A stretch of DNA of 64,000 nucleotides from Hymenobacter sublimis (GCF_023101345.1 NZ_CP095848.1:2797297-2861296), one strand, 5' to 3'. Numbered from the stretch's first letter, positions 24,701 through 33,815 are shown. Numbers and translations: made by a program. Notes: generated from the sequence alone by a model not told the origin.

Positions 24701-26857
24701 TTACTCCGCCTCACTAAGCTTTTTGGCCATGCCGGCTGGTACACCGGCGCTATGGAGCAGGCCACTCACCATGCCTTGGCGCCAGAGGGAAAAAACGGAG
24801 TAGCGCCGTTCCCGGCTCGAGGCAATGATGCCGGTTTGTAGGGGCTGACCGGGCTTGCGCGGGTTATTGTCGCGGATGAAGATACCGTTGACTAGTGAAG
24901 TACCTACCCGGTGCAGCACACCAGGCCGCTCTTGCTGGTTAAGCAGCTGTAGCTTCAGATCGGCGTACTCGCCCCACATGGTGCCCCGGGCAGCCGTGCG
25001 GTCCAGCTGCATCTGAAACCGGATGCGGCGCACCGTGCCCCTACGGATGGCAATGCCGCGGGTGGGCACAATCATGGAGTTCAGCATGGAAAGCGACGCA
25101 GCCCCAAACTCCCCTCGTAACGTATGCCGCCCACTGGCATCCAGCAAGTTAGCTCGCAGACTCATGCGGGCGGCGCACTGGTTTTGAAGCCAGCCGGTAG
25201 CCTCGCCCGTCAGGGGGGTAGCGGCACTCATGCGGCGCGGGTCGTTGGTGAGGTTGCGCAACTTGACGTTGAGGCGGTTGATACTCATGACGCCGGGCTG
25301 CGGGTCGCGGGGGGAGCGGAAGGTCAGGGCCAGGGTGGCGTCCTGAATGCCAAAGCGGTTAAGGGCAAACTGAAACGGTAGGCGGCCCAGCATTTCGGGC
25401 GTCACCACGGAAATGTTCGGGTTGGTGGCAAAACGCCCGTCGCTGCGGGTGCTGATTTGGGGGTGCCGGACCAGCAGGGCTGTGGCGCGCAGTTGCTGCT
25501 GGTTGGCGGCCGCCGGAAAATCGAGGCCGGTTAGCACTACCTCCGGCAAGCGCACGGAAACGTGGGCCGACTGGTGCTTTTTGCTCCGGGCCAACTCCAC
25601 CACGCTCATGGTGGGCAAGGCCAGCACCTGCCGAATTTGCATCTGGCCCGTCCGGCTGTCTGCCCGCAGGCTCTGCCAGGAAAGGTGGTAATAGGGCGCA
25701 TCCAGGGTAGCAGTGGCGGCGCCGGTGCGTACCTGCCAGGCGCGGGCGTAATAGATGTCGGTGGGAGTTCCTTGGCGCGGCAGCACCTGAATGCCGTTAG
25801 CTGCTACCGCCACATCGGCCAGGGCTGGGGCCAGGGCCAGTCCGGCCACGCGCAGCTGTCCGCCAGTTACTTGCATACTGCCTAGCCGGCACTCCGCCAG
25901 GTAGGGTTGCAGGAGTTCGTGCAGGACTGGTGGCTTTCGGGTAGGCAGGGTGAGGGCCAGGCGCGGACGGGTAGCGCGCAGCGTATCAGCCCGGAACCGG
26001 CGCCGACTCAGTTGAGCAGCATCCAGTCCGCGTAGTACCAGTTGGGGCAGGGCTAAACTCACGCGCATGGCCGAGCTGCGGACGCTGCTGATGGGCTTCC
26101 GCGGATGCACCAGCACCGAATCAAGCCGCAGTTGCCGGCTCCCAGTCGAAAACGTGGCCCGCACCAACTTCACCTCGTGGCCCGGCACTTGCGCGGTAGC
26201 TCCGGCTACCTGCGCAGCTACCGCCGCCGCGTAGCCTACCCGACCGGAGTCAGCTGCCCCGGCGGCACTTAACCATACGTCCTGCAGCACTACCGCGCTT
26301 TCTCCCAGCCGTACCTGAGCCTGGTTGCCCGCGCCATAGGTAGCGCGCACGTGGCGCAGGGCCAGCTGACCAAGGCGTACTGCTTTGCAGGGAAGCCGTT
26401 GATGCAAAGGCTGCTGGCTCCCGCCCTGGGGTAGGGAGGCCAGATGCAAAGTCAGGGAATCCAGCGTGATGCTGTCAACTGGCACTTCTTGTCGCCGCAG
26501 CAGAGCCAGCAGGCCCACCCCATTAATGCTCAGCTGCCCCAGTGCCAGCTGTAGCCGGGGCAGGCGCGCTGAATCGGGAGAAGTGGCAGCGGTTGTGCGC
26601 AGGTGCAGGCCGCGGAGGGTAGCCCTGCGCTGCCAGAGGCTGGTTCGGAATTCCGTAACGCGCAGTTGGTAGCGGCCTTTGGTGCTTTGAGCCACCTGCT
26701 CTTCCAGCGTACGACGCAGCCAGGGGTCCAGAAAAAAGGTTACTCCCAGGCCCACGAGTAGCACAAGCAGTCCTACCCCCAGCAGCAGCCAGCGCCCCCA
26801 GTGGCGCCGGGGCGAGGCAGGAGCAAGCGTAGGAGCTGGTTTGCGGGAGAGTAGCAC
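24701..26857 (-). CDS. AsmA-like membrane-anchored periplasmic protein
   Basis: About 718 residues. A short basic N-terminus (SPRRHWGRW) is followed by one transmembrane helix (LLLGVGLLVLLVGLGVTFFL) and then a long beta-rich region with recurrent strands such as LPRLQLALGQLSINGVGLLALL and LPEVVLTGLDF. This pattern fits AsmA/DUF748-type proteins, thought to bridge or act on envelope lipids; similarity is by architecture only. The frame opens with TTG at 26887, but GTG at 26857 gives a shorter, more natural start. Confidence 0.65.
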   Translation of the reverse strand: MLLSRKPAPTLAPASPRRHWGRWLLLGVGLLVLLVGLGVTFFLDPWLRRTLEEQVAQSTKGRYQLRVTEFRTSLWQRRATLRGLHLRTTAATSPDSARLPRLQLALGQLSINGVGLLALLRRQEVPVDSITLDSLTLHLASLPQGGSQQPLHQRLPCKAVRLGQLALRHVRATYGAGNQAQVRLGESAVVLQDVWLSAAGAADSGRVGYAAAVAAQVAGATAQVPGHEVKLVRATFSTGSRQLRLDSVLVHPRKPISSVRSSAMRVSLALPQLVLRGLDAAQLSRRRFRADTLRATRPRLALTLPTRKPPVLHELLQPYLAECRLGSMQVTGGQLRVAGLALAPALADVAVAANGIQVLPRQGTPTDIYYARAWQVRTGAATATLDAPYYHLSWQSLRADSRTGQMQIRQVLALPTMSVVELARSKKHQSAHVSVRLPEVVLTGLDFPAAANQQQLRATALLVRHPQISTRSDGRFATNPNISVVTPEMLGRLPFQFALNRFGIQDATLALTFRSPRDPQPGVMSINRLNVKLRNLTNDPRRMSAATPLTGEATGWLQNQCAARMSLRANLLDASGRHTLRGEFGAASLSMLNSMIVPTRGIAIRRGTVRRIRFQMQLDRTAARGTMWGEYADLKLQLLNQQERPGVLHRVGTSLVNGIFIRDNNPRKPGQPLQTGIIASSRERRYSVFSLWRQGMVSGLLHSAGVPAGMAKKLSEAE

Positions 26858-27126
26858 GGCTTGGCTTACGGGGAAGCCCCCAACCAAGGTTCGAAACCCG
26901 GCGTTGTGGATGCGGCGGGGCCGGATCTGGTGCTGTTGAGCCTCGGTATTTCTGTCCCTGACGGCTTGCCATGTCTGCCGGGGCTTGTATTTTGTGCCCC
27001 TAACGGGCCCGGCTACTACTGCCGGCTGCTTTTCAGGCCGCCGCCCACTTTGGGTGGCAGTATCGTATTCATGGCCGCGTGCCGGCGCGGCCCAACCAAT
27101 CCGTAGTGCTTTCAGTTAAAGAACCG

Positions 27127-27705
27127 ATGCTGGCCATAACTTCTCTTCTGAATCCGCAGAGCGCGGAACGGATTAACCGTCTGATTAAGAGCCTGGAAGC
27201 CGAATTCGGCCTCGATGATGTGCAGGCTACGCCCGATCCGCATATTACCTACCAGCTGGCTGGGGTGCGGAAGCTGTCGGCGCTGAAGCAGGCGCTCCGC
27301 GATGTAGCGCGCCACACCCAGCCCTTTGCCGCATTTACCACCGGCCTGGGCGTTTTTCCGGGCCCAAACCCGGTCATTTACATTCCCGTGCTGCGCTCCG
27401 ATGCGCTGAACAACCTGCACCAGCGCATTCTGCGGGCCACCGCGCCGCTCTGCTTGCGTACCGACAAGTTTAGCGGGCCCGACTGCTGGCTGCCCCACAT
27501 CTCCCTGGCCCTCCACGACACCACCCCGGAGCTGCTAGGCCCCGTTATGCAGTACCTGAACCAGCACACGTTCAACCTGAAAATCAGCATCAACAACCTA
27601 GCTATTCTGCGCCAGGAAGGAGAGAGTTTCGTGCCGGAGAAGATTTTCACCTTTGAAGGGCACAAGCATGAGCCCATACCAACCCTGTTCGAGTCGCAGG
27701 CTTAG
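27127..27705 (+). CDS. 2'-5' RNA ligase superfamily protein
   Basis: The 192-residue product has the two H-x-T/S motifs of the 2H phosphoesterase superfamily: PHITYQL near residue 38 and PHISLAL near residue 125. Members include 2'-5' RNA ligases and cyclic phosphodiesterases; substrate not deducible. ATG at 27127 is preferred to an upstream in-frame start because the family begins with this ITSLLNPQSAERINRLI segment. Confidence 0.8.
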   Translation: MLAITSLLNPQSAERINRLIKSLEAEFGLDDVQATPDPHITYQLAGVRKLSALKQALRDVARHTQPFAAFTTGLGVFPGPNPVIYIPVLRSDALNNLHQRILRATAPLCLRTDKFSGPDCWLPHISLALHDTTPELLGPVMQYLNQHTFNLKISINNLAILRQEGESFVPEKIFTFEGHKHEPIPTLFESQA

Positions 27706-27827
27706 GCGCGGGAGCAGCGCCATAGTGCGTTTACCCGCTGCTCGTTGATGAGAGGTGAGCGGGCGCGGGCTTGCATTTTCCGGCCGGGCTGCGACCTTTA
27801 CTGCTTCCAACTCACCTTTTTTCTTTT

Positions 27828-28295
27828 ATGAATACGTATACCATCGTCCTCGCCTTGCACTCCTGGACCCGCTGGCTGGTTGTTATTTTCGGGCTGATTG
27901 CTGTGTTTCGGGCCTTTACGGGCCGGCAGGGTCGCCCTTGGACGGGGGCCGACAATGGTATGGGCGCCGCCTTTGTGGGCTCTATGCACCTGCAGTTGCT
28001 ACTAGGCCTAATTCTGTATTTCAGCCTGAGCCCCTATGGCCTTAAGGCTTTCGAAACAGCGGGTAGCGCCGTGATGAAAGACGCCGGCAGCCGCTTTTTC
28101 GCCGTGGAGCACCTGGTGGGCATGATCCTGGCCGTGGTAGCCGCCCAAATCGGTCGCACCCTGTCCAAGAAAGCCGTTGACCCTCTTGTGAAGCACAAGA
28201 AAGCCTTCACTTGGTTTCTTATTGCCCTGCTGATTGTGCTGGTAATGATTCCTTGGGGCATCTGGAACCCGGAGCGTCCGGCCTTCCGCGTCTGA
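27828..28295 (+). CDS. four-helix membrane protein (cytochrome b-like family)
   Basis: A 155-residue product with four hydrophobic helices (about 3-27, 45-66, 87-107, 124-144). Conserved-looking histidines lie in LALHSWTRW, SMHLQLLLGL and VEHLVGMI, the kind of residues that could bind haem; relatives in Bacteroidota are labelled cytochrome b-like. Electron transfer is possible but not shown. A long hairpin follows. Confidence 0.7.
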   Translation: MNTYTIVLALHSWTRWLVVIFGLIAVFRAFTGRQGRPWTGADNGMGAAFVGSMHLQLLLGLILYFSLSPYGLKAFETAGSAVMKDAGSRFFAVEHLVGMILAVVAAQIGRTLSKKAVDPLVKHKKAFTWFLIALLIVLVMIPWGIWNPERPAFRV

Positions 28296-28309
28296 GCTAG
28301 TGCTACCCT

Positions 28310-28362
28310 CGCCCAAGCAAACAGCCTCCCGAACCACGTTCGGGAGGCTGTTTGCTTGGGCG
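28310..28362. terminator. very long bidirectional hairpin terminator
   Basis: GCCCAAGCAAACAGCCTCCCGAAC pairs almost perfectly with GTTCGGGAGGCTGTTTGCTTGGGC: a stem above 20 bp between two convergent genes. Confidence 0.85.
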
Positions 28363-28388
28363 CTGAAGTGAAGGTTAGGCAGGACCGC

Positions 28389-29150
28389 CTAGAAAAACAT
28401 TCCGCCCGAGGCTTCCAAACGCTGCGCGTTCACCCAGCGGCCTTCCTCGGAGCACAGGAAGGCGACTACCCCGCCAATGTCCTCGGGCTGGCCCACCCGG
28501 CCCAGGGCCGTTTGCGACGCTACAAACTGGTTCAGGTGCTCATCGTCGCGCACCCGCCCGCCACCAAAATCGGTGGCAATGGCCCCGGGGGCTACCACGT
28601 TGGCTGCAATGCCGCGGGCCCCCAACTCCTTGGCCTGGTAGCGCGTCAGCACTTCAATGGCGCCTTTCATACTGGCGTAGGCCGAGGACCCCGGCAGGGA
28701 AAAACGCGCCAGCCCCGAGGAGATATTGATAATACGCCCGCCATCAGCCAGCAGGGACAACGCTTTTTGAGTTAGAAAGAAGGGACCTTTCAAGTGAACC
28801 GCTACCATCTCGTCGAACTGCTCTTCGGTGGTATCGGCGAAGGCCGAATACAGGGCTACCCCGGCGTTGTTCACGAGAAAGTGAAACTGCTCGGCCTGGA
28901 AGGCGCTCTGTAGGGTAGTGCGCACCTGCGCAAAAAAGGCGTCGAAGCTCTTGCTGTCGGCCACATTCAGTTGCAATGCCGCCGCCTGCTGGCCCAGGCC
29001 CTGAATTTCAGCTACCACGGCTTCGGCTTCGTCCTTTTTGCTGTGGTAGGTAATCAGTACGTTGGTGCCTTTGCGGGCCAAGCTCAAAGCCATGTCTTTG
29101 CCCAGGCCACGGCTGCCGCCGGTAACGAGGGCTATTTTCGTGTTACTCAT
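28389..29150 (-). CDS. short-chain dehydrogenase/reductase (SDR)
   Basis: A 253-residue classical SDR. The NAD(P)-binding TGGSRGLGK is near the start, then NNAGVA, a serine in INISSGLARFSLPGSSAY, and the catalytic YASMK. ATG at 29148-29150 starts MSNTKIALVTGG; the frame stays open 93 codons upstream but that part overlaps the promoter. Substrate unknown. The AraC-type regulator gene is just upstream on the same strand. Confidence 0.92.
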   Translation of the reverse strand: MSNTKIALVTGGSRGLGKDMALSLARKGTNVLITYHSKKDEAEAVVAEIQGLGQQAAALQLNVADSKSFDAFFAQVRTTLQSAFQAEQFHFLVNNAGVALYSAFADTTEEQFDEMVAVHLKGPFFLTQKALSLLADGGRIINISSGLARFSLPGSSAYASMKGAIEVLTRYQAKELGARGIAANVVAPGAIATDFGGGRVRDDEHLNQFVASQTALGRVGQPEDIGGVVAFLCSEEGRWVNAQRLEASGGMFF

Positions 29151-29177
29151 TGCTTTCGGGGGTTGAAGTGAACAGTG

Positions 29178-29185
29178 CAAAGGTG
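29178..29185 (-). promoter_or_regulatory. weak -7 box CACCTTTG before the SDR gene
   Basis: On the minus strand CACCTTTG differs from TAnnTTTG at one base and sits about 28 bases before the SDR start, within the gap after the regulator gene. Confidence 0.3.
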
Positions 29186-29223
29186 CTGCGCCTCCCGCCG
29201 GAAAGTATGGTGAGTAGTTCCGT

Positions 29224-29646
29224 TTAAATGGTGAGAGTTTCCGATTCTGAGGCGGCTCGTTCCGCGGCCCACACCTGCTCCCGATACTGTTTGGGCGTGC
29301 ACCCGGCAAAGCGTTTAAAGAACTTTGTGAAGTTGGAGGGGTCATAGGTAAGCCCGGCCGCAATGGTAGCCACTGAGCGGCTAGGGTCGCGCAGCTGCTC
29401 CCGGGCAATGTCCAGTATGCGCGCCTCAAAATAGTAGCAGGGCGGGTGGCCGGTGGTCAGCTTGATGGTATTGCTCAGATGGGTAGGATGAATGTGCAGC
29501 TGATCAGCCAGGTCACGAATTTCAAGCATTTCCGTGACGCGGCCCGTTACCACATCCTCCAGGTGCTGGTCTATGGCCCGCAGAAAATCGGCCGTTATTT
29601 CGTGCTGACGGGCCAGCAGCTTTTTTGGAATTGGTGTAGTTGCCAT
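29224..29646 (-). CDS. AraC-family transcriptional regulator, short form
   Basis: A 140-residue protein consisting mostly of the AraC two-helix-turn-helix domain: LEIRDLADQLHIHPTHLSNTIK, then SVATIAAGLTYDPSNFTKFFKRFAGCTPKQYRE. The ligand-binding half of classic AraC proteins is missing, which is common in Bacteroidota. It sits directly upstream of the SDR gene on the same strand and may control it. Start at ATG 29644-29646. Confidence 0.87.
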   Translation of the reverse strand: MATTPIPKKLLARQHEITADFLRAIDQHLEDVVTGRVTEMLEIRDLADQLHIHPTHLSNTIKLTTGHPPCYYFEARILDIAREQLRDPSRSVATIAAGLTYDPSNFTKFFKRFAGCTPKQYREQVWAAERAASESETLTI

Positions 29647-29989
29647 GCGTTGAAGAAGCAAAAAAACTGCAACTAGTTGTACCGCGCTTGCTCCGGCGGG
29701 CTGCCGGCCGCCTGGCTTCTTCCCCCGGAAAGTAGCGCCACGAGAGGTTCCCGCGGCAACTGCTTCACTCGAATGTGGCCCCTTGCCAGAGGTTTGACCC
29801 AGTGGATTAAGGTAGCTGCCAGGCTTTTTTATTCGTACTCTAAGGATTTAACGCCTTTTTTGTAGTGTAGTAACGCCCGCGGCCCGGTGTCGGGAGCGTT
29901 GCGGCAGCTATCAGCGCCGGCCGACGGGCTTTGGCACCGCTTTTTTGCCAGCTGGCCACTTTTCTTTTCTCATCACACCTCCTCTGCTT
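29647..29989. other. divergent intergenic region of 343 bases
   Basis: Lies between the AraC regulator and the cell-wall amidase. I see no gene and no strong repeat. Promoters for both genes must lie here but no exact -7 box was found. Confidence 0.3.
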
Positions 29990-31033
29990 TTGCGCTCAGT
30001 TACTCTCTTCGTCCTGCTCTTTCTGATTTCCACGCTTGCCTTCAGCCAGAGCAAGTATCGGCGGGTAGTAGCCAAACGGGGCGACGGAGTGAACACGCTC
30101 CTCTACCACAACGGGCTGACTCCGAGCCGGCACCTGCGCCAGTTTCAGCAACTGAACCGCGCCAACCTAACCAAGCGCAACGGCCTCATTATTGGGCGTA
30201 CCTACCTGCTGCCCCGCCCTACCCCCCGCGCCACTAGCAGCGCCAGAACCGCGCCAGCTACCCGCGCTGCCACTTCGCATGGCATCAGCACTACCCCCAT
30301 GCTTCCGGCCAAGCTTTTCGGGCCCACCTACGGCCCGGTGCCCGTCCGCGACCGAGCCCTACGGGGGGCAGTGTACTACCTCTCGCCGGGCCACGCCGGC
30401 CCCGACCCTGGTGCCATCGGCCAGTACGGCACCTACAAGCTGGCCGAGGATGAGTACGCCTACGACGTAACCATCCGGCTGGCCCGGGTGCTGATGGAGC
30501 ACGGCGCTACGGTGTACATGATGGTACAGGACCCCAACGACGGCATCCGGGACGAGAGCGTACTGAAAATGGACTACGACGAGCTGACCTACCCCCAGCA
30601 GCGCATTCCGCTCAGCCAGCTTGGCCGCTTGCGCCAGCGCATGACCCAGGTCAACCAGCTCTACGCTCGCCACAAAGGTGCCTACCAGCGCCTGCTGAGC
30701 TTGCACGTCGACAGCCGCAGCGCCGGCCAGAACATCGACGTATTCTTTTACCACCACCAGAACAGCCAGGCCGGCCTGCGCCTGGCCAAGAACATTCACA
30801 AGGTGTTCACGGCCCGCTACAAACGCGCCCAGCCTACCCGCCCCTACTCCGGCAACGTTTCCATTCGGAGCAGCCTCTACGAAGTACGCACCAGCCATGC
30901 CCCGGCCGTGTTCATGGAGCTGGGCAACATCCGCAACAGCAAAGACCAGCGTCGCTTCGTGGTAGCCGACAATCGCCAGGCCCTAGCCAACTGGATTTAC
31001 GAGGGCCTGCTAGCTGATTATACGGGGCGATAA
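29990..31033 (+). CDS. N-acetylmuramoyl-L-alanine amidase with LysM-like domain
   Basis: A 347-residue exported protein. I take TTG at 29990 as start because it gives a neat signal peptide (RSVTLFVLLFLISTLAFSQS); another TTG lies at 29945 and no ATG fits. Residues about 20-75 form a LysM-like module (VAKRGDGVNTLLYHNGL...LNRANLTKRNGLIIGRTYLL). After a Thr/Ala linker comes an Amidase_3 domain with zinc ligands in SPGHAGPDPGA, AEDEYAYD and LLSLHVDS, and the catalytic glutamate in FMELGNIRN. It cleaves the stem peptide from MurNAc in peptidoglycan. Confidence 0.88.
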   Translation: MRSVTLFVLLFLISTLAFSQSKYRRVVAKRGDGVNTLLYHNGLTPSRHLRQFQQLNRANLTKRNGLIIGRTYLLPRPTPRATSSARTAPATRAATSHGISTTPMLPAKLFGPTYGPVPVRDRALRGAVYYLSPGHAGPDPGAIGQYGTYKLAEDEYAYDVTIRLARVLMEHGATVYMMVQDPNDGIRDESVLKMDYDELTYPQQRIPLSQLGRLRQRMTQVNQLYARHKGAYQRLLSLHVDSRSAGQNIDVFFYHHQNSQAGLRLAKNIHKVFTARYKRAQPTRPYSGNVSIRSSLYEVRTSHAPAVFMELGNIRNSKDQRRFVVADNRQALANWIYEGLLADYTGR

Positions 31034-31044
31034 GCGAAAGTTGG

Positions 31045-31200
31045 CTCATGGCGAAGGCACCGAGGTCATCCATCCTGCCCACTGTGCTACCCCTCTGAAA
31101 TGTAACAAGCCCTTGACGTATGGTAGCGTCAAGGGCTTGTTACATTATCGGGTGTTTGGCATGGAGAGGAAGGACGACTTCGTGCCCCTAGCCATGACAC
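31045..31200. repeat. dispersed palindromic element, copy 1 (about 155 bp)
   Basis: Starts TCATGGCGAAGGCACCG and ends GCCATGACA, with a central 20-bp perfect hairpin. The string CATCCTGCCCACTGTGCTACCC matches CGTCCTGCCCAACGTGCTACCC in the element at 51215-51461, and both contain ACAAGCCCTT/AAGGGCTTGT in the core. Confidence 0.7.
31099..31146. terminator. 20-bp perfect hairpin inside the repeat, probable terminator
   Basis: AATGTAACAAGCCCTTGACG (31099-31118) pairs perfectly with CGTCAAGGGCTTGTTACATT (31127-31146). It lies after the cell-wall amidase gene and before a convergent gene. Confidence 0.7.
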
Positions 31201-31224
31201 TACCCGGTTGCCTTATTCCGTCGC

Positions 31225-31554
31225 TCACGGGTTCATTAACAGAAATAGCAGGTTGTGGTACACGATACCCTGTTCCCCGTCGTGAATACCATCTAGGCCA
31301 GCATCTTCCATCAGGGCCTCTACTTCTTCGTAGTCCTGCAGAAAGTCGATTTCTACATCGTTGGAGCCCGGTACCTGCGTGTGCGTCACGTAGCGTCGCC
31401 GCTTTTCTAGGGTAATGAATAGCTTCTGCGTTTTAGTTTGGGCAATGAGCAGGGCCGGATGCTCCTGCATACTACCGTCCGTAGCCTTGGTATAGACGGT
31501 CGTTTTCTCGTCGGAGGCGGCGTGTTGCAGGAAGCTGGCGGGGTCAAGAGGCAT
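31225..31554 (-). CDS. hypothetical protein, 109 aa
   Basis: From ATG at 31552-31554 the product starts MPLDPASFLQHAASDEKTTV and is soluble, with a beta-rich middle (LLIAQTKTQKLFITLEKRRR) and an acidic C-terminal helix (DYEEVEALMEDAGLDGI). No family recognised. The frame stays open 11 codons upstream. Confidence 0.65.
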   Translation of the reverse strand: MPLDPASFLQHAASDEKTTVYTKATDGSMQEHPALLIAQTKTQKLFITLEKRRRYVTHTQVPGSNDVEIDFLQDYEEVEALMEDAGLDGIHDGEQGIVYHNLLFLLMNP

Positions 31555-31722
31555 AGCGGAAGCATAGAGCTGGGATGATGTCGGCAAGGTAGAAATAGTG
31601 CCTTTGCCGATACTAAGAGGTAGTACGGCAGGGCTAGGTGTTGAGGATAAGGCAGCTTCATATTTACGACCAGCGGTGAGTCTGTTATCTTGTCAGACTT
31701 CCCAATCCAGGTATTTTCCTAC

Positions 31723-32295
31723 ATGTCGAAGAAAGACCGGCTTACTTACTTAAAATCTGCGGTTTTCTCTGCGGATCGGAATGAAGCACGAAACGCCTGT
31801 TATCGTCTATTCCATTTTGGGGGCAGATTTCACAAAACCACGCAGCGCCGAAACCGTCGATTCTTGCTCGATTTATTGGTGCATGAAAATGCTCAGGTCC
31901 GAAATGCGGTGGCTATTGTATTCCGTGAAAATCGGTTTAATCATGCCGTAATACCTTTATTAAAAGCAATAAAAAACCCGGCTAACCTTCAAAATCGAGG
32001 TACATTAGTCTATGCCCTGCAGGCATTAAACTGCCGCAAAAAACTGGTTGAGCTATTTGAAATAGTATTTGAGGCAGCAGGAAATAACTGGGAAGTGCAA
32101 CAGCACGTTCTAACAGTGCTCGATGAGCAGTCTTTCGTGACTACTCCGGCAGAGTTACGCCATATTAAGCAGCGGTGGGAGGACCTCCGGCCCAGTTGGA
32201 ATCGTATTAATAATATTACAGCAGGTGCCCCCGCCCGTTACGACCTGGACGACACACTCATTCAATCTTTCATTGATGAGCATCTGACTCACTGA
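31723..32295 (+). CDS. HEAT-like helical protein, low GC
   Basis: A 190-residue product (MSKKDRLTYLKSAVFSADRN) with paired helices of HEAT type: RFLLDLLVHENAQVRNAVAIV, then VIPLLKAIKNPANLQNRGTLVYAL (each shown in part). Such proteins often bind other proteins; in some strains similar genes act as immunity-like partners, but nothing here proves that. A TTG at 31690 is an alternative start. GC content is clearly lower than average, suggesting transfer. A terminator follows directly. Confidence 0.7.
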   Translation: MSKKDRLTYLKSAVFSADRNEARNACYRLFHFGGRFHKTTQRRNRRFLLDLLVHENAQVRNAVAIVFRENRFNHAVIPLLKAIKNPANLQNRGTLVYALQALNCRKKLVELFEIVFEAAGNNWEVQQHVLTVLDEQSFVTTPAELRHIKQRWEDLRPSWNRINNITAGAPARYDLDDTLIQSFIDEHLTH

Positions 32296-32299
32296 AATG

Positions 32300-32335
32300 A
32301 AAAAGCCCGCCGCTGAATCCAGCGGCGGGCTTTTT
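32300..32335. terminator. terminator, copy of the one at 33779
   Basis: AAAAAGCCCGCCGCT (32300-32314) pairs with AGCGGCGGGCTTTTT (32321-32335). Together with the following gene remnant it duplicates the terminator and 3' end of the deoxyhypusine-synthase-like gene. Confidence 0.85.
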
Positions 32336-32355
32336 ACTAAGAGCTATGCAGCCAA

Positions 32356-32487
32356 TTACTGGCCCAACACCATGGCAAACACCAACGGGGCCACAATGGT
32401 AGCATCTGACTCGATGATGAACTTGGGCGTGTCCTAGCCCTGGTGATTTTCCCGTTGGGCACAGCACCGGAGCAGAAGCCGTACGAG
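32356..32487 (-). pseudogene. broken copy of the 3' end of the deoxyhypusine-synthase-like gene
   Basis: This stretch matches 33839-33980 closely (for example GCAAACACCAACGGGGCCAC versus GCAAACACCAATGGGGCCAC), including the stop codon and the terminator beside it. Compared with the intact gene it has a deletion of about 10 bases near 32435, which shifts the frame, and many substitutions. Only about 45 codons remain. It is a decayed duplicate and cannot be functional as a protein. Confidence 0.85.
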
Positions 32488-32560
32488 ACCTGTTATGTTA
32501 CTAGCGCCAAATTTTTATTTGAGTATTATAATTAAAAATCAATTTCAATACCCACTACCC

Positions 32561-33694
32561 ATGAAGAACTACCTGCTTCTTCTGCTGCTGGTGCCGGGCT
32601 TGGCCGCTGCGCAACCGTCTGTCCCCTTCATGCTGAAGGGCCGCCTGGGTCCAACTACGTACAGCGGCAAGCCTACCTACGTTTATTTGCGCAGCGGGAG
32701 GATGTTAGATTCTGCGGTGGTAAAGGGAGGGCGCTTCGAACTGAAGGGCACCGTGGACGAACCCACTAAAGGATTGCTCTCCATGCGGCGGAATATGGAC
32801 GATATGTCGGATCATAAGGCAGTTTTTTACCTTGAACTAGGTACGCTCATCTTCACTAGCCCCGATTCGCTCAAGAACGCGCAAGTGGGCGGCACACCGC
32901 TCACAGATGCCTGGCGGGAGATATGGTTTGCAGCAGAACCGATTGTTCGGCAACTGAATGTGCTGGAAAAAGCGCTGCGGGCCGGAACGCCAGAGCAGCA
33001 GTTGCCGGCGTTCCGGCAGGACCTGCAGGCACAGCGCACGGCTTTACTGCGGGAACGCACCCGTCTGGATTCTATTTTCGTCCGCGCCCACCCCACGTCG
33101 CCCATCAGTCTGTACGTATTGAACAGTATCAGCAAGGACCCCACACACACCGCGCTGGTGATGGCTTTGCTTCCTACCCTGTCACCCGCTGCGTTCAATA
33201 GCCCGCGAGCCGAGGAAATCCGGACGACAATTCAGCAAAACACGCTGGGCATTAAGCCTGAGATAGAGTTGCAGGTGGGACAAATGGCCCCAAATTTCAC
33301 CCAAGCTACGCCAGATGGTCGTCAAGTTTCGCTCACGAACTACCGCGGCAAATACGTGTTGGTCGACTTTTGGGCCAGTTGGTGCGGCCCGTGCCGCGCG
33401 GAAAACCCAAACCTGGCGAAAGCCTACCACACGTTTAAAGACAAGAACTTCGACGTGCTCGGCGTGTCACTCGATGAGGCCAGGGACCGGGCAAAATGGG
33501 TGAAAGCTATTCAGGATGATCAGCTACCCTGGACACAAGTAGCCGATCTGAAGGGCTGGGAGGGCCAGACTGCCCGCGCCTATTTCATCCAAGCTATTCC
33601 GCAGAATTTCTTAGTAGACCCAACTGGTAGAATCATAGCCATGAACCTACGAGGCGACGCGCTGTCCAAGGCACTGACGCGGCTAGTGAAATAG
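32561..33694 (+). CDS. TlpA-like thiol-disulfide oxidoreductase with DUF4369 domain
   Basis: A 377-residue exported protein (signal MKNYLLLLLLVPGLAAAQ). Residues 25-120 are a DUF4369 domain (SGRMLDSAVVKGGRFELKG), a helical linker follows, and the C-terminal 140 residues are an AhpC/TlpA thioredoxin fold with the redox motif DFWASWCGPCRAENP and a cis-proline region FIQAIPQNFLVDPTG. It acts on disulfides in the periplasm, for example in cytochrome c maturation. It lies between the intact deoxyhypusine-synthase-like gene and a broken copy of that gene's end. Confidence 0.92.
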   Translation: MKNYLLLLLLVPGLAAAQPSVPFMLKGRLGPTTYSGKPTYVYLRSGRMLDSAVVKGGRFELKGTVDEPTKGLLSMRRNMDDMSDHKAVFYLELGTLIFTSPDSLKNAQVGGTPLTDAWREIWFAAEPIVRQLNVLEKALRAGTPEQQLPAFRQDLQAQRTALLRERTRLDSIFVRAHPTSPISLYVLNSISKDPTHTALVMALLPTLSPAAFNSPRAEEIRTTIQQNTLGIKPEIELQVGQMAPNFTQATPDGRQVSLTNYRGKYVLVDFWASWCGPCRAENPNLAKAYHTFKDKNFDVLGVSLDEARDRAKWVKAIQDDQLPWTQVADLKGWEGQTARAYFIQAIPQNFLVDPTGRIIAMNLRGDALSKALTRLVK

Positions 33695-33778
33695 GAAGTC
33701 AGCTAAAACAGCCAACGCCGGAAGTTAGTCCTTGAGAAGCAGAAAGTATTTCTTATTAGTGCTGGATAATAAAACCCA

Positions 33779-33815
33779 AAAGCCTGCCGCTGAAGCTTCA
33801 GCGGCAGGCTTTTTC
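33779..33815. terminator. terminator of the deoxyhypusine-synthase-like gene
   Basis: AAGCCTGCCGCTGAA pairs with TTCAGCGGCAGGCTT, flanked by A and T runs on both sides, so it may be bidirectional with the TlpA gene. Confidence 0.85.
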
